Positions 8,087-17,259 of a DNA stretch of 64,000 nucleotides are shown in pieces. Numbering within the stretch: position 1 is the first letter of the stretch; each line of letters begins with the position of its first letter. The position numbers and the translations under genes were made by a program. This DNA is from Aquimarina sp. AU58 (GTDB taxonomy: Bacteria; Bacteroidota; Bacteroidia; Flavobacteriales; Flavobacteriaceae). Location: the NCBI RefSeq assembly GCF_900312745.1, contig NZ_OMPD01000014.1:2232001-2296000 (forward strand). The letters run 5' to 3'. Below the pieces are notes generated by a model. That model worked only from the letters and a program-made list of their open reading frames with translations, was not told where the DNA came from and did no database searches.

Positions 8087-9247
8087 ATGTCTATTTATCA
8101 CAAGCTTGGTGAAATTCCTAAAAAAAGGCACACAGTATTTAAAAATAGTAATGGCAAACTGTACTATGAACAGTTATTTGGAACTATTGGTTTTGATGGA
8201 ATGTCTTCTTTGTTATACCATATTCACAGGCCTACACAGGTAAAAGAAATAAGGAAACAATATTCTGTTGCTCCAAAAATTGTAAAGGATAACAATATGC
8301 AATCCTATCTTTTAAAGGGACTTCAGGTTCCTGTCATAGAAGACTATTTAGAAAGTAGGAAAGTAATTTTAACTAATACCGATTGTAATATTATTTTATC
8401 AGCACCCAAGAACTCATTTAGAGATTATTTTTATAAGAACACAGATGCAGATGAGTTAATTTTTATTCACAAAGGATCTGGTAAATTAAGAACCCTGGTA
8501 GGTAATATTGATTTTAAGTACGGTGATTATTTATTAATTCCAAGAGGAATTATTTACCAGATTGATTTTGATACTATAGATAATCGATTATTTATTGTAG
8601 AATCCTATCGGCCAATTTATACTCCAAAGCGATATCGGAACTGGTTTGGACAATTATTAGAGCATTCTCCTTTTTGTGAACGAGATATTAGAAAACCAGA
8701 GGCCCTTGAAACTCATGATGAAGTTGGAGAATTTTTAATAAGAGTAAAAAAGAAAAACGAAATCATTGAAATGGTGTATGCTACACATCCATTTGATGTA
8801 GTTGGGTATGATGGTTTTAATTACCCTTATGCTTTTTCAATTCATGATTTTGAACCCATAACCGGACGTATTCACCAACCGCCACCAGTACATCAGAACT
8901 TTGAAACAGATGCATTTGTAGTATGTTCATTCTGCCCAAGGTTGTATGATTATCACCCAGAAGCTATACCAGCACCGTATAATCACAGTAATATTGATAG
9001 TGATGAGGTATTATATTATGTAGATGGAGATTTTATGAGTCGAAATGATATTGAAGAAGGACATATTTCTTTGCACCCGGCTGGTATTCCTCATGGCCCG
9101 CATCCCGGAGCTGTAGAGCGTAGTATTGGGCAAACTCAAACAGAAGAATTAGCTGTAATGGTAGATACATTTAAACCTCTTATGATTACTGAAGAGGCAA
9201 TGAAAATAGCAGACGAAGATTATCATAAATCATGGCTGGAAAAATAA
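8087..9247 (+). CDS. hmgA: Homogentisate 1,2-dioxygenase
   Basis: A 386-residue protein from the ATG at 8087 (MSIYHKLGEIPKKRH); upstream in-frame sequence from 8039 is not family-like. The opening YHKLG...KLYYEQLFGT.GFDG.SSLLYH matches Bacteroidota homogentisate dioxygenases. The C-terminal half keeps the iron site: a histidine and glutamate in NHSNIDSDEV and a histidine in PAGIPHGPHPG. The enzyme opens the ring of homogentisate to maleylacetoacetate in the cytoplasm. The gene leads the set fahA, MBL-fold protein, flavin monooxygenase. The usual supplier, 4-hydroxyphenylpyruvate dioxygenase, is absent from the window, so homogentisate may come from the monooxygenase instead. A close homologue acting on another hydroquinone-type acid remains possible. 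Confidence 0.88.
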   Translation: MSIYHKLGEIPKKRHTVFKNSNGKLYYEQLFGTIGFDGMSSLLYHIHRPTQVKEIRKQYSVAPKIVKDNNMQSYLLKGLQVPVIEDYLESRKVILTNTDCNIILSAPKNSFRDYFYKNTDADELIFIHKGSGKLRTLVGNIDFKYGDYLLIPRGIIYQIDFDTIDNRLFIVESYRPIYTPKRYRNWFGQLLEHSPFCERDIRKPEALETHDEVGEFLIRVKKKNEIIEMVYATHPFDVVGYDGFNYPYAFSIHDFEPITGRIHQPPPVHQNFETDAFVVCSFCPRLYDYHPEAIPAPYNHSNIDSDEVLYYVDGDFMSRNDIEEGHISLHPAGIPHGPHPGAVERSIGQTQTEELAVMVDTFKPLMITEEAMKIADEDYHKSWLEK

Positions 9248-9275
9248 AAGGAAATTTCAACGTATTTTAAAACTT

Positions 9276-10523
9276 ATGAGAAATAAAGATAGCTGGGTAC
9301 ACATAAAATCTGATTCTGATTTTTCAATACATAATATACCCTTTGGAATTTTCTCAACAGGTAATAAATCACCTAGAATTGGTATTGCTATAGGAGATGA
9401 AATAGTTGATTTGGTAGAAGTATGGGAGCTAGGTCTTTTTAAACCCTTATCGATACCTAAAGAAGTATTTGAAAATCAATTTCTTAATGATTTTATTGCA
9501 TTAGGAAAAGAAAAAACCAATAGGGTGAGGGTACTAATTCAAAGGGAATTACTTAATACGAATTCATTATTACGAGAAAAACCTACTCTTCTTGTAAAAC
9601 AAGAAAGTGTAATGATGTATATGCCTGTTTTTGTTCGAGATTATACTGATTTTTACTCAAGTATAGAACATGCAACAAATGTTGGTAAAATGTTTAGAGA
9701 TCCTGAGAATGCATTATTACCAAACTGGAAACATATTCCTGTAGGATATCATGGGAGAGCATCGTCTATTGTGGTAAGTGGTACAAATATTCATAGGCCA
9801 ATGGGACAAATTCTACTCCCCGATTCTAAAAATCCAGTGTATTCCAAATCTAAAAAAATAGATTTTGAGTTAGAAATGGGGTACATTATAGGGAAAAATA
9901 CATCATTAGGAGATACCATAAAAATTGATGAAGCAGAAGAATATATTTTTGGTAAAGTTTTATTTAATGATTGGTCCGCTAGGGATGTCCAAAAATGGGA
10001 ATACATACCATTAGGCCCTTTTTTATCTAAAAACTTTGCGTCATCTATTTCTCCTTGGGTTGTAACTATGGAAGCATTAGAACCTTTTAGAGTAACCGGA
10101 CCAGAACAAACACCAGAGGTTTTACCTTATTTAAAATATAAAGGTGAAAAAAATTATGATATCAAATTACAAGTTTCATTAAAACCACAAAACAAAGAAG
10201 AAAAGATTATTAGTAATTCTAATTTTAAATACATGTATTGGAATATGGCTCAGCAAATTTCTCATCATACCATGAATGGTTGTAATTTAAGTGTTGGTGA
10301 TATAATGGGATCAGGGACTATTAGTGGTAAATCACCAGATAGCTATGGTTCTATGCTTGAATTAACATGGTCAGGTCAAAGACCGTTACAATTAGACGAA
10401 GGAGTACAGCGTACATTTGTTGAGGATCACGATACTATAATAATTAAAGGATATTGTGAGAAAGAGGGAGTTAGAATTGGTTTTGGAGTAGTGAATACCA
10501 AATTACTACCAAGTATTGCATAA
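9276..10523 (+). CDS. fahA: Fumarylacetoacetase
   Basis: A 415-residue fumarylacetoacetate hydrolase of normal length. It has the small N-terminal SH3-like domain and then the catalytic domain, with the signatures DYTDFYSSIEHATNVG, FRDPENALLPNWKH and the catalytic-histidine segment PVGYHGRASS (about residues 150-160). The metal-binding acidic region DFELEMGYIIG and FNDWSARDVQKWEYIPLGPF follow. It hydrolyses fumarylacetoacetate to fumarate and acetoacetate, the last step of homogentisate degradation. It begins 28 bases after hmgA. No maleylacetoacetate isomerase gene of the glutathione-transferase type is seen nearby, so isomerisation must come from elsewhere or be bypassed. Confidence 0.93.
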   Translation: MRNKDSWVHIKSDSDFSIHNIPFGIFSTGNKSPRIGIAIGDEIVDLVEVWELGLFKPLSIPKEVFENQFLNDFIALGKEKTNRVRVLIQRELLNTNSLLREKPTLLVKQESVMMYMPVFVRDYTDFYSSIEHATNVGKMFRDPENALLPNWKHIPVGYHGRASSIVVSGTNIHRPMGQILLPDSKNPVYSKSKKIDFELEMGYIIGKNTSLGDTIKIDEAEEYIFGKVLFNDWSARDVQKWEYIPLGPFLSKNFASSISPWVVTMEALEPFRVTGPEQTPEVLPYLKYKGEKNYDIKLQVSLKPQNKEEKIISNSNFKYMYWNMAQQISHHTMNGCNLSVGDIMGSGTISGKSPDSYGSMLELTWSGQRPLQLDEGVQRTFVEDHDTIIIKGYCEKEGVRIGFGVVNTKLLPSIA

Positions 10524-10588
10524 ATATATTGGTGGTGTTAGAAAATTATAATCAATATCGTTGTTAGTAATTAATAAAAAAATAAAAA

Positions 10589-11539
10589 ATGGCAAAAGAA
10601 TTTGCATCAAAAGCTGATTTAGGAGAAAAAAAAATATCATTTGTAAAACTAGGAGAAGGTTGTTATGGTTATACCGCAGAAGGAGACCCTAATAGTGGTG
10701 TAATTATAGGGGATGATTATGTAATGGTGATTGAGGCACAGGCAACTCCAAAAATGGCCAAAGATGTTATAAAAAAAATTAGAACAGTAACCGACAAACC
10801 CATTAAATATTTAGTATTAACACATTATCATGCAGTAAGAGTATTAGGTGCTAGTGAGTATAATGCAGAAGAAATTATAATGTCTAGAAAAACCAATGAG
10901 ATGGTTGAAGAGAGAGGAAAGCAGGATTGGGACAGCGAGTTTGAACGTTTTCCAAGATTATTTAGAGGACATGAAAGTATTCCTGGATTAACCCACCCCA
11001 CTATTGTTTTTGAAGATAAACTGACTTTAGATTTAGGAAATAAAAAAGTAGAAATTATACATGCTGGCGAAGGTCATACCAGAGGAGATAGTGTGATATG
11101 GGTTCCGGATGAAAAAGTATTATTTGCAGGAGATTTGGTAGAATATGGCGCTACCCCTTATTGCGGAGATGCTCAGCTAAAAAATTGGCCAATAACTTTG
11201 CAAAGACTAAGTGATATGAAACCAAAGGCTATGGTCCCTGGAAGAGGAGAAGCTTTAACTAATCCCGTAGAGTGTCAGGAGGCTATATTAATGACTTCGG
11301 ATTATGTAACCATGTTATATCAACAAGCACTGTTAAGTGTGACTAGAGGAGAATCATTAAAAAAATGCTACAATGCACTAATGAAATCAATGACCCCTCG
11401 TTTTGGTGATTGGGTAATTTTTGAGCATTGTATGCCTTTTAACGTCACTAGGGCATATGATGAAGCTAGTGGGATTTCTCACCCTAGAATCTGGACAGAT
11501 AAACGAGATATTGAAATGTGGAACGAATTAAATTCATAA
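10589..11539 (+). CDS. Metallo-beta-lactamase-fold protein with degenerate metal motif
   Basis: A 316-residue MBL-fold protein without a signal peptide. The region that normally reads HxHxDH is THYHAVRV here: His79 and His81 are kept, but the aspartate and following histidine are replaced by Val83 and Arg84. The later His (GEGHTRGD, about 163) and Asp (LFAGDLV, about 182) remain. Metal site 1 may be intact while site 2 is lost, implying a mono-metal hydrolase or a non-hydrolytic role. It lies between fahA and the flavin monooxygenase, whose ATG begins 4 bases after its stop, so it belongs to the pathway operon. It could process a ring-cleavage intermediate. The substrate is unknown. Confidence 0.8.
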   Translation: MAKEFASKADLGEKKISFVKLGEGCYGYTAEGDPNSGVIIGDDYVMVIEAQATPKMAKDVIKKIRTVTDKPIKYLVLTHYHAVRVLGASEYNAEEIIMSRKTNEMVEERGKQDWDSEFERFPRLFRGHESIPGLTHPTIVFEDKLTLDLGNKKVEIIHAGEGHTRGDSVIWVPDEKVLFAGDLVEYGATPYCGDAQLKNWPITLQRLSDMKPKAMVPGRGEALTNPVECQEAILMTSDYVTMLYQQALLSVTRGESLKKCYNALMKSMTPRFGDWVIFEHCMPFNVTRAYDEASGISHPRIWTDKRDIEMWNELNS

Positions 11540-11543
11540 GAAG

Positions 11544-13415
11544 ATGAAGTGGATATTACCAAAAACATATAAAAACCCGATATATCCGTTTAGACAAACA
11601 CCAGATCAGTTTGCTAAAACTCCGGTTAGACATAAAGTGATAATTATAGGAGCTGGCCCTGTTGGATTAGCTGCAGCTTTGGATTTAGCAAAAAGAGGAA
11701 TCTCTAGTGTTGTCTTTAGCAAAGAAAAAACAGTTAGTATTGGTAGTAGAGCATTGTGTTTTTCGAAAAAATGCCTCGAAATTATCAATAGAATTAACCC
11801 TGATACTGCCAGTAAAATGGTAAACAAAGGGGTGACCTGGAATTTAGGTAAGGTTTTTTACAGAGAGGAAGAAGTGTATAAATTTAACCTTTTACCAGAA
11901 GAAGGCCATAAAATTCCTGCTTTTATAAATCTACAGCAATATTACTTCGAGGAATACTTGGTAGACGAAGCTCATAAAAACCCTTTAATCGATGTTCGTT
12001 GGCAAAGCTATGCACATTTTGTACAACAAGATGATGAAAAAGTAACTCTTGATATACATACCCAAGAAGGAAACTATAATGTAGAAAGTGAATATGTATT
12101 GGCATGTGATGGAGTTCATAGTCCTACGCGTAATGCATTGAATTTGAGTTTTGATGGAGAATTGTTTGAAGAGAATTTTTTGATTGCAGATATAATAATG
12201 GAAAATGATTTTCCGACAGAAAGATGGTTTTGGTTTGATCCTCCATTTAACAAAGGTAATTCTGCATTGCTACATAAAGAACCAGATGGTGTTTGGCGTA
12301 TCGACTTGCAGTTGGGTTGGAATATTGATAAAGATAAAGAATTGAACCCAGATAGGATTAAAGAAAGACTGAGAAAAATGCTGGGAGAAGATTGTGAGTT
12401 CGAATTAGAATGGACAAGTATATATAATTTTAGATGTATGCGGATGGAAAAATTTGTACATAATAGAATCATTTTCGCAGGAGATAGTGCACATCAGGTC
12501 TCTCCATTTGGTGCTAGAGGAGCTAATAGTGGTATTCAGGATACGGATAATCTTATCTGGAAACTGGCTTACCTAATACAAGGAAAAGCCCCTAAATCTA
12601 TTTTAGAAACTTATGATAAAGAACGAAGCCCTGCGACAGATGAAAATATTTATCATTCCTCTAATGCTACCGATTTTATTTCTCCTAAATCAAGAATGAG
12701 TACGATATATAGAAATGCTATTTTAGACCTTGCAAAGAATTACCTATTTGCTCAGAAAATAGTGAATAGTGGTCGATTATCACATTCTTTTAAATATTTA
12801 AACTCATCTCTTACAACAGAAGATATAGAAGAATGGCATGGTGACGTTCAGCCTGGATATGCCATAAGTGATGTACTATTGTTAAAGAACGGTAAGACTA
12901 CGTATTTGATAGATGAATTGGGTAATGATTTTACGCTTTTGATTTATGGATCAAATGCTAACAATTTAATTCAATTTAATACAAAATTTGATGTCAAAAC
13001 AGTTTATGTAAATGCTAAGAATGAAATGAACGAGTTAGTAGATTTTGATAATAATTTTAAACAAAAATACGACGTAAACGAAACCAGTTGGTATTTAATA
13101 AGGCCTGATCATTATATTGCAGCAAGAGGTAAAAAGGCAAATGAAAAAAACATTAATAATGCTTTATTAAAAGCAACTAATGCTATGAAAAATACAAAAG
13201 AAACCAATATTAAAGATAAAACCCCTCTATATGTTAGAGACGAAATGTATAAAATTTTAATAAAGTCCCACACTGGATTAACAGAGGAAGAAAGTGTAAA
13301 AATGAATGCCAAATTAATATTATTATTAATGGATAAAATTGATGATATTGAAGAATGGATTGTATTAATGAATCAAGCTAAAAACCAGGAAAGTGATGTG
13401 AAATTGGTTAATTAG
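11544..13415 (+). CDS. FAD-dependent aromatic-ring monooxygenase with fused DUF2783-like tail
   Basis: A 623-residue class A flavoprotein hydroxylase. The FAD-binding GAGPVG is at residues 36-41, the second FAD motif FAGDSAHQVSPFGARG at about 311-326, and a thioredoxin-like C-terminal domain ends near ...YLIRPDHYIAARG, as in the MhpA/PheA group. An extra tail from about residue 560 (RDEMYKILIKSHTGL, then ESVKMNAKLILLLMDKI) resembles DUF2783, which I know as a separate small gene next to such hydroxylases in proteobacterial homogentisate clusters. The likely role is hydroxylation of a phenolic acid, such as 3-hydroxyphenylacetate, to homogentisate. The gene is 4 bases after the MBL gene. The substrate is inference; the class is secure. 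Confidence 0.85.
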   Translation: MKWILPKTYKNPIYPFRQTPDQFAKTPVRHKVIIIGAGPVGLAAALDLAKRGISSVVFSKEKTVSIGSRALCFSKKCLEIINRINPDTASKMVNKGVTWNLGKVFYREEEVYKFNLLPEEGHKIPAFINLQQYYFEEYLVDEAHKNPLIDVRWQSYAHFVQQDDEKVTLDIHTQEGNYNVESEYVLACDGVHSPTRNALNLSFDGELFEENFLIADIIMENDFPTERWFWFDPPFNKGNSALLHKEPDGVWRIDLQLGWNIDKDKELNPDRIKERLRKMLGEDCEFELEWTSIYNFRCMRMEKFVHNRIIFAGDSAHQVSPFGARGANSGIQDTDNLIWKLAYLIQGKAPKSILETYDKERSPATDENIYHSSNATDFISPKSRMSTIYRNAILDLAKNYLFAQKIVNSGRLSHSFKYLNSSLTTEDIEEWHGDVQPGYAISDVLLLKNGKTTYLIDELGNDFTLLIYGSNANNLIQFNTKFDVKTVYVNAKNEMNELVDFDNNFKQKYDVNETSWYLIRPDHYIAARGKKANEKNINNALLKATNAMKNTKETNIKDKTPLYVRDEMYKILIKSHTGLTEEESVKMNAKLILLLMDKIDDIEEWIVLMNQAKNQESDVKLVN

Positions 13416-13550
13416 TATTTTAGTCATTTGATGGATAAAAAGTTGCTATGGTTTCAATACGTCCCGCAAAAAAAAATAAAAAGCGGTAAAAATCATAATG
13501 AATAATGTAATTTGCGAAATCATAAGTAAGAATTGAAATTATTACATTTA

Positions 13551-14138
13551 ATGAAATCCAAAAAAGGCAAAAGAGAATTAATTTTAGAAGAATCGGCTAA
13601 GTTATTTTCAGAAAAAGGGTATACAGCTACTTCGATGAAAGATATAGCTAATGCCTTGGGAGTCGAGGCTGCAAGTTTATATAACCATATACAATCCAAA
13701 CAAGAAATTTTGGGAGTTCTTTTACTGTCTATCTCTAAGAAATTTTATTCAGGAATTATTGATATAAAAAATTCTTCTTATCCTAATAAGGAAAAATTAA
13801 AGGAGATTATCAAAATGCATATCAGGGTCGTTATTGAACACCAGAATATTTCTTCTTTAATTTTAAGAGACTGGAAACATTTAAAAGAACCTTATTATTC
13901 AGAATTTGTTGAAAAAAGGAGAGTTTATATAGAGGTGTTAAAAGAGGTTGTTAATAGAGGGGTAACTTCTGGTGAGCTGAAAGATATTAACCCATTAATA
14001 GTTTTGAACTGTATTTTATCTTCTTTGCGTTGGGTTTATGATAAAAATGTATACTTAAATATTATAGATGTCAATGTTGTTGAACTCGAACGTAATATTT
14101 TAAATTTTGTGTTTAAAGGTATTGACTCAGAAATATAA
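13551..14138 (+). CDS. TetR-family transcriptional regulator (second copy)
   Basis: A TetR regulator of 195 residues from the ATG at 13551 (MKSKKGKRELILEES); a TTG at 13533 would add six residues. The helix-turn-helix is AKLFSEKGYTATSMKDIANA followed by GVEAASLYNHIQSKQEIL. The C-terminal domain shares HIRVV / HVRLT, WKHLKEPYYSEFV / WRNLKEPKLNEFV and LRWVYDK segments with the TetR gene at 7403, so the two are paralogues at the edges of the degradation genes. It is co-directional with the monooxygenase gene 136 bases upstream and precedes the TonB receptor. It may sense a pathway acid or its CoA ester, as TetR-type phenylacetate regulators do. Confidence 0.88.
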   Translation: MKSKKGKRELILEESAKLFSEKGYTATSMKDIANALGVEAASLYNHIQSKQEILGVLLLSISKKFYSGIIDIKNSSYPNKEKLKEIIKMHIRVVIEHQNISSLILRDWKHLKEPYYSEFVEKRRVYIEVLKEVVNRGVTSGELKDINPLIVLNCILSSLRWVYDKNVYLNIIDVNVVELERNILNFVFKGIDSEI

Positions 14139-14451
14139 ATTGGATTAAATTTTTCTTTTACCTGCATGATATTATATATTTTGCAGGTTTATTTTTGATA
14201 ATATGGACTACAGTGATTTTTGTATTGCTGAAAAAAATGCAGTTCGTATAATAATTCTTTAACTCCTATTATATAAACAGTAAAGAGACTACAAAATAGT
14301 ACTGTTTTTATATTCTAGCTATTGTTTATTCGTAAAATATTATGACAAAAAGTATGATATATGTCATGTTTTTTTGCATAATCCAATTATTTTACATTAA
14401 TTTGACTAATGAGTATTAGTTTTTTATGAATTAACATTAATTAATAAAAAT
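14139..14451. other. Intergenic region ahead of the TonB receptor
   Basis: This 313-base AT-rich gap has no convincing gene. It holds the promoter-like pair and palindrome described separately at its right end. Confidence 0.6.
14374..14420 (+). promoter_or_regulatory. Promoter and overlapping operator for the TonB receptor
   Basis: TTG at 14374-14376 and TTAATTTG at 14397-14404, 20 bases apart, approximate the Bacteroidota promoter (TTG, about 19 bases, TAnnTTTG) with one mismatch. Immediately after, at the expected transcription start, lies the palindrome ACTAAT-GAGT-ATTAGT (14405-14420), a good position for a repressor operator. The receptor ATG is 32 bases further on. Confidence 0.45.
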
Positions 14452-17199
14452 ATGAAAAGAGTAAATACAATAATTTTTACTGTACTGTTATTTATTACTA
14501 CTTTAGTTTGTGCACAAACCAAAACAGTAATAACAGGTACTGTAAATGATGGTAATACCCTACTTTGGGGAGTAAACGTTCTGATAAAAGAACAGAATAT
14601 TGGAACTATCACTAATGATTTGGGTCAATTTACATTAGAAACAGAAAGTGAATTTCCTGTTGTTTTAGAAGTGTCATACTTAGGATTTAGTACCAAAGAA
14701 GTAACTGTTACAAAGGATAATAACCAAAACCTTAGTATTACTCTTGATGAAGGAGCTTTTCAGCTCGATGCTATCGTAGTTGGGGCATCCAGGCATAAGG
14801 AACGATTTATTGAAGCTCCCGTTTCTATTCAAAAGATTGATGCTAAGACATTAGAAGTCTCTTCGGCAGAAGGTGTATTTGAAACATTATCAAACCTAAA
14901 AGGGGTACAGGTTATGAAAGGAAGTCTTTCTGGCCCTTCAATTAATACTCGTGGATTTTCAAACAACAATAACATACGTTTTTTACAGCATTTAGATGGG
15001 ATGGATGTAACTACTCCTGGATTTGGAGTATTTGCAAATATCGGTGGAGTGTCTTCATTAGATATAAGCTCTGTAGAGATAATACCTGGTTCTGCATCTG
15101 CTTTGTATGGTGCAAATGCATTTAATGGAATTATGCTTTTAAAAACCAAGGATCCGTTTATTTATCAAGGAATTAGTATTAATTTGAAATCAGGGTTTTC
15201 AAGCCAGAAAGAATCTGGTAATAATCCATATACCAATTTAAACCTTAGAGCAGCTAAAGCTTTTGGAGATAAATTTGCCATAAAGGTTGATTTTGAAATG
15301 CTTTTGGCATCAGATTGGGTAGCAAATGATTATTCATTAAGAGTTAGAAATAATGATCCTAATATTCCGGCAGATCAAAATCCAGAATTATATTCACCCT
15401 CTTCAGGAAGTTATGATGCTGTGAATATATGGGGAGATGCAGATGCAGGAGGGTTTACTCGTGCGTTAACAGATGGAACTTCACTTACCATTGCCGGAAC
15501 TCCTACTACTTGGAATGGTGGTACAGTTTCTAGAACAGGATATAAAGAATCTGAATTGTTTAATAATGATGTGTCTAATTACCGTTTGAATACAACTTTA
15601 CAATATAAAATAAGTGATGATTGGAGATTAGAATATTTGTATAAATATGGGACCCAAGATTTAATTGTACGACATACAACATCATATCCTCATAGAGATT
15701 TCACTTTGCAACATCATAAAGTTGAACTTAGAGGAGATGGACTTACCGCGAGATGGTATTATTCTGATCAAGAAGCAAAAAATTCATGGACAACTACTTT
15801 TTTAGCGGCTTCAATACAGACTCAGTTGTTATCCAATCAAGAATGGGGACAACGGTATGCAGAAGCATATCTGGGGTCGGTAAGTGGTATTCCTGCTAAT
15901 GATGGTGCAGCAGCAAGAAATTATGCAGATGCACCAATGGCATTACCGGGTTCTCAAGAATGGAACGAAGCAAGAGATCGATCATTAGCAACTTCCACAA
16001 CTTTTCCACAAAACCCAGGAGACGTAATAGGGTCTAGATTAGTAGAAAAAAGCTCGTTTTGGCATAGTGATTTAATATATAATTTTAATGAAACTCTTAT
16101 CAAAGATGATACATGGGAGGCAATCTTTGGAGCAAATTATAGGCAATATAATATTAATTCGGATGGAGCATTTTTTAATGATAATAGGGATACTCCAAAT
16201 GGATTTAAAGGAGATATCACAAATAGTGATTTTGGCGTCTTTGGCCAGGTTTCTAAAAAAATGCTAAAAGAAAGGTTAAAACTTTCATTAGCAGCGAGAT
16301 TTAATAAGAATACAAATTTTGATGGAAATATTACACCACAAGCTTCTGCAGTATATTCATTAGGAGAGGCTAGAAATCATAATTTAAGAGCTTCTTTCCA
16401 GACAGGAGTTAGAAATCCGGGTTTACAAGAACAATACATCAATTTTTTAGTATCTCCGGTATTCGTTATTCTTGGAGGAACCGATGATAATTTGGATCAT
16501 TACACTGACGAATTTTATGGTATCACGGGAGACGATTTAAAAACATTGCTTAGAGATCAATTAGGGTATGATCATAAGGGGCTAGACCCCGAAACAAATA
16601 CCACTTTTGATTTTGGATATAGAGGGCTATTTTTCAACAAGAGGCTTTTGGTAGATGCTAATTATTATACTACTACCTATAAAAAATTCATTGAAAGAGC
16701 TAACCTCAGTGTAACAGTTCCAGGTGGACCAACAAAAACACATGCAATATATGCAAATATACAGGATGATGTCGTTTCACGAGGATTTGGAGTTAATCTA
16801 GAATATAGCTTATCTGGCAATTATAGAACTTATTTTAATTATCAATGGATGGATTTTGAACAGAAATCCAATACCACTACAAATGGATTTGTGGTTCCAG
16901 CTTTTAATACCCCACCTAATAGAATTAACTTGGGAATTTCAAAGTCTAATAGAGATGGTGGACTTGGCTTCGATTTTGCTTTTAGATGGGTAGATGAATA
17001 TGATTTTATCTCTCCAATGGGAAAAGGATTTATAGATAGTTTTGTAACTATGGATGCATCTCTTTTTTATAAAATAAAACAATTTAACTTAACTATTGCT
17101 GGATCTAATATAACGAAGAATGAATATAAAACGGTATATGGCGGACCAGAAGTTGGGGCGCTTTACACGCTAGGTGTTCGGTGGGATTTAGGATTGTAA
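14452..17199 (+). CDS. TonB-dependent outer-membrane receptor
   Basis: A 915-residue receptor. A signal peptide ends at VCAQ (about residue 22). A carboxypeptidase-regulatory-like beta-sandwich follows (about 24-105), then the plug domain (about 110-230) with GVQVMKGSLSG, NTRGFSNNN and EIIPGSASALYGANAFNG, and a 22-strand-type barrel to the C-terminal strand ending GVRWDLGL. It would take up a substrate across the outer membrane using TonB energy. It is not paired with a SusD-like lipoprotein, so glycan uptake is unlikely. Its place in the aromatic-degradation island suggests import of an aromatic or larger phenolic compound. The substrate is inference. Confidence 0.9.
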   Translation: MKRVNTIIFTVLLFITTLVCAQTKTVITGTVNDGNTLLWGVNVLIKEQNIGTITNDLGQFTLETESEFPVVLEVSYLGFSTKEVTVTKDNNQNLSITLDEGAFQLDAIVVGASRHKERFIEAPVSIQKIDAKTLEVSSAEGVFETLSNLKGVQVMKGSLSGPSINTRGFSNNNNIRFLQHLDGMDVTTPGFGVFANIGGVSSLDISSVEIIPGSASALYGANAFNGIMLLKTKDPFIYQGISINLKSGFSSQKESGNNPYTNLNLRAAKAFGDKFAIKVDFEMLLASDWVANDYSLRVRNNDPNIPADQNPELYSPSSGSYDAVNIWGDADAGGFTRALTDGTSLTIAGTPTTWNGGTVSRTGYKESELFNNDVSNYRLNTTLQYKISDDWRLEYLYKYGTQDLIVRHTTSYPHRDFTLQHHKVELRGDGLTARWYYSDQEAKNSWTTTFLAASIQTQLLSNQEWGQRYAEAYLGSVSGIPANDGAAARNYADAPMALPGSQEWNEARDRSLATSTTFPQNPGDVIGSRLVEKSSFWHSDLIYNFNETLIKDDTWEAIFGANYRQYNINSDGAFFNDNRDTPNGFKGDITNSDFGVFGQVSKKMLKERLKLSLAARFNKNTNFDGNITPQASAVYSLGEARNHNLRASFQTGVRNPGLQEQYINFLVSPVFVILGGTDDNLDHYTDEFYGITGDDLKTLLRDQLGYDHKGLDPETNTTFDFGYRGLFFNKRLLVDANYYTTTYKKFIERANLSVTVPGGPTKTHAIYANIQDDVVSRGFGVNLEYSLSGNYRTYFNYQWMDFEQKSNTTTNGFVVPAFNTPPNRINLGISKSNRDGGLGFDFAFRWVDEYDFISPMGKGFIDSFVTMDASLFYKIKQFNLTIAGSNITKNEYKTVYGGPEVGALYTLGVRWDLGL

Positions 17200-17259
17200 T
17201 AATTTAATTTTGAATTAGGCAATTGATCATACAAGAGTTTATTTAATTTTTATAGTAAA

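Noticed and set aside
14452..17199. SusC-type glycan receptor
   Set aside because: No SusD-like lipoprotein or glycoside hydrolase is nearby. The context is aromatic degradation.
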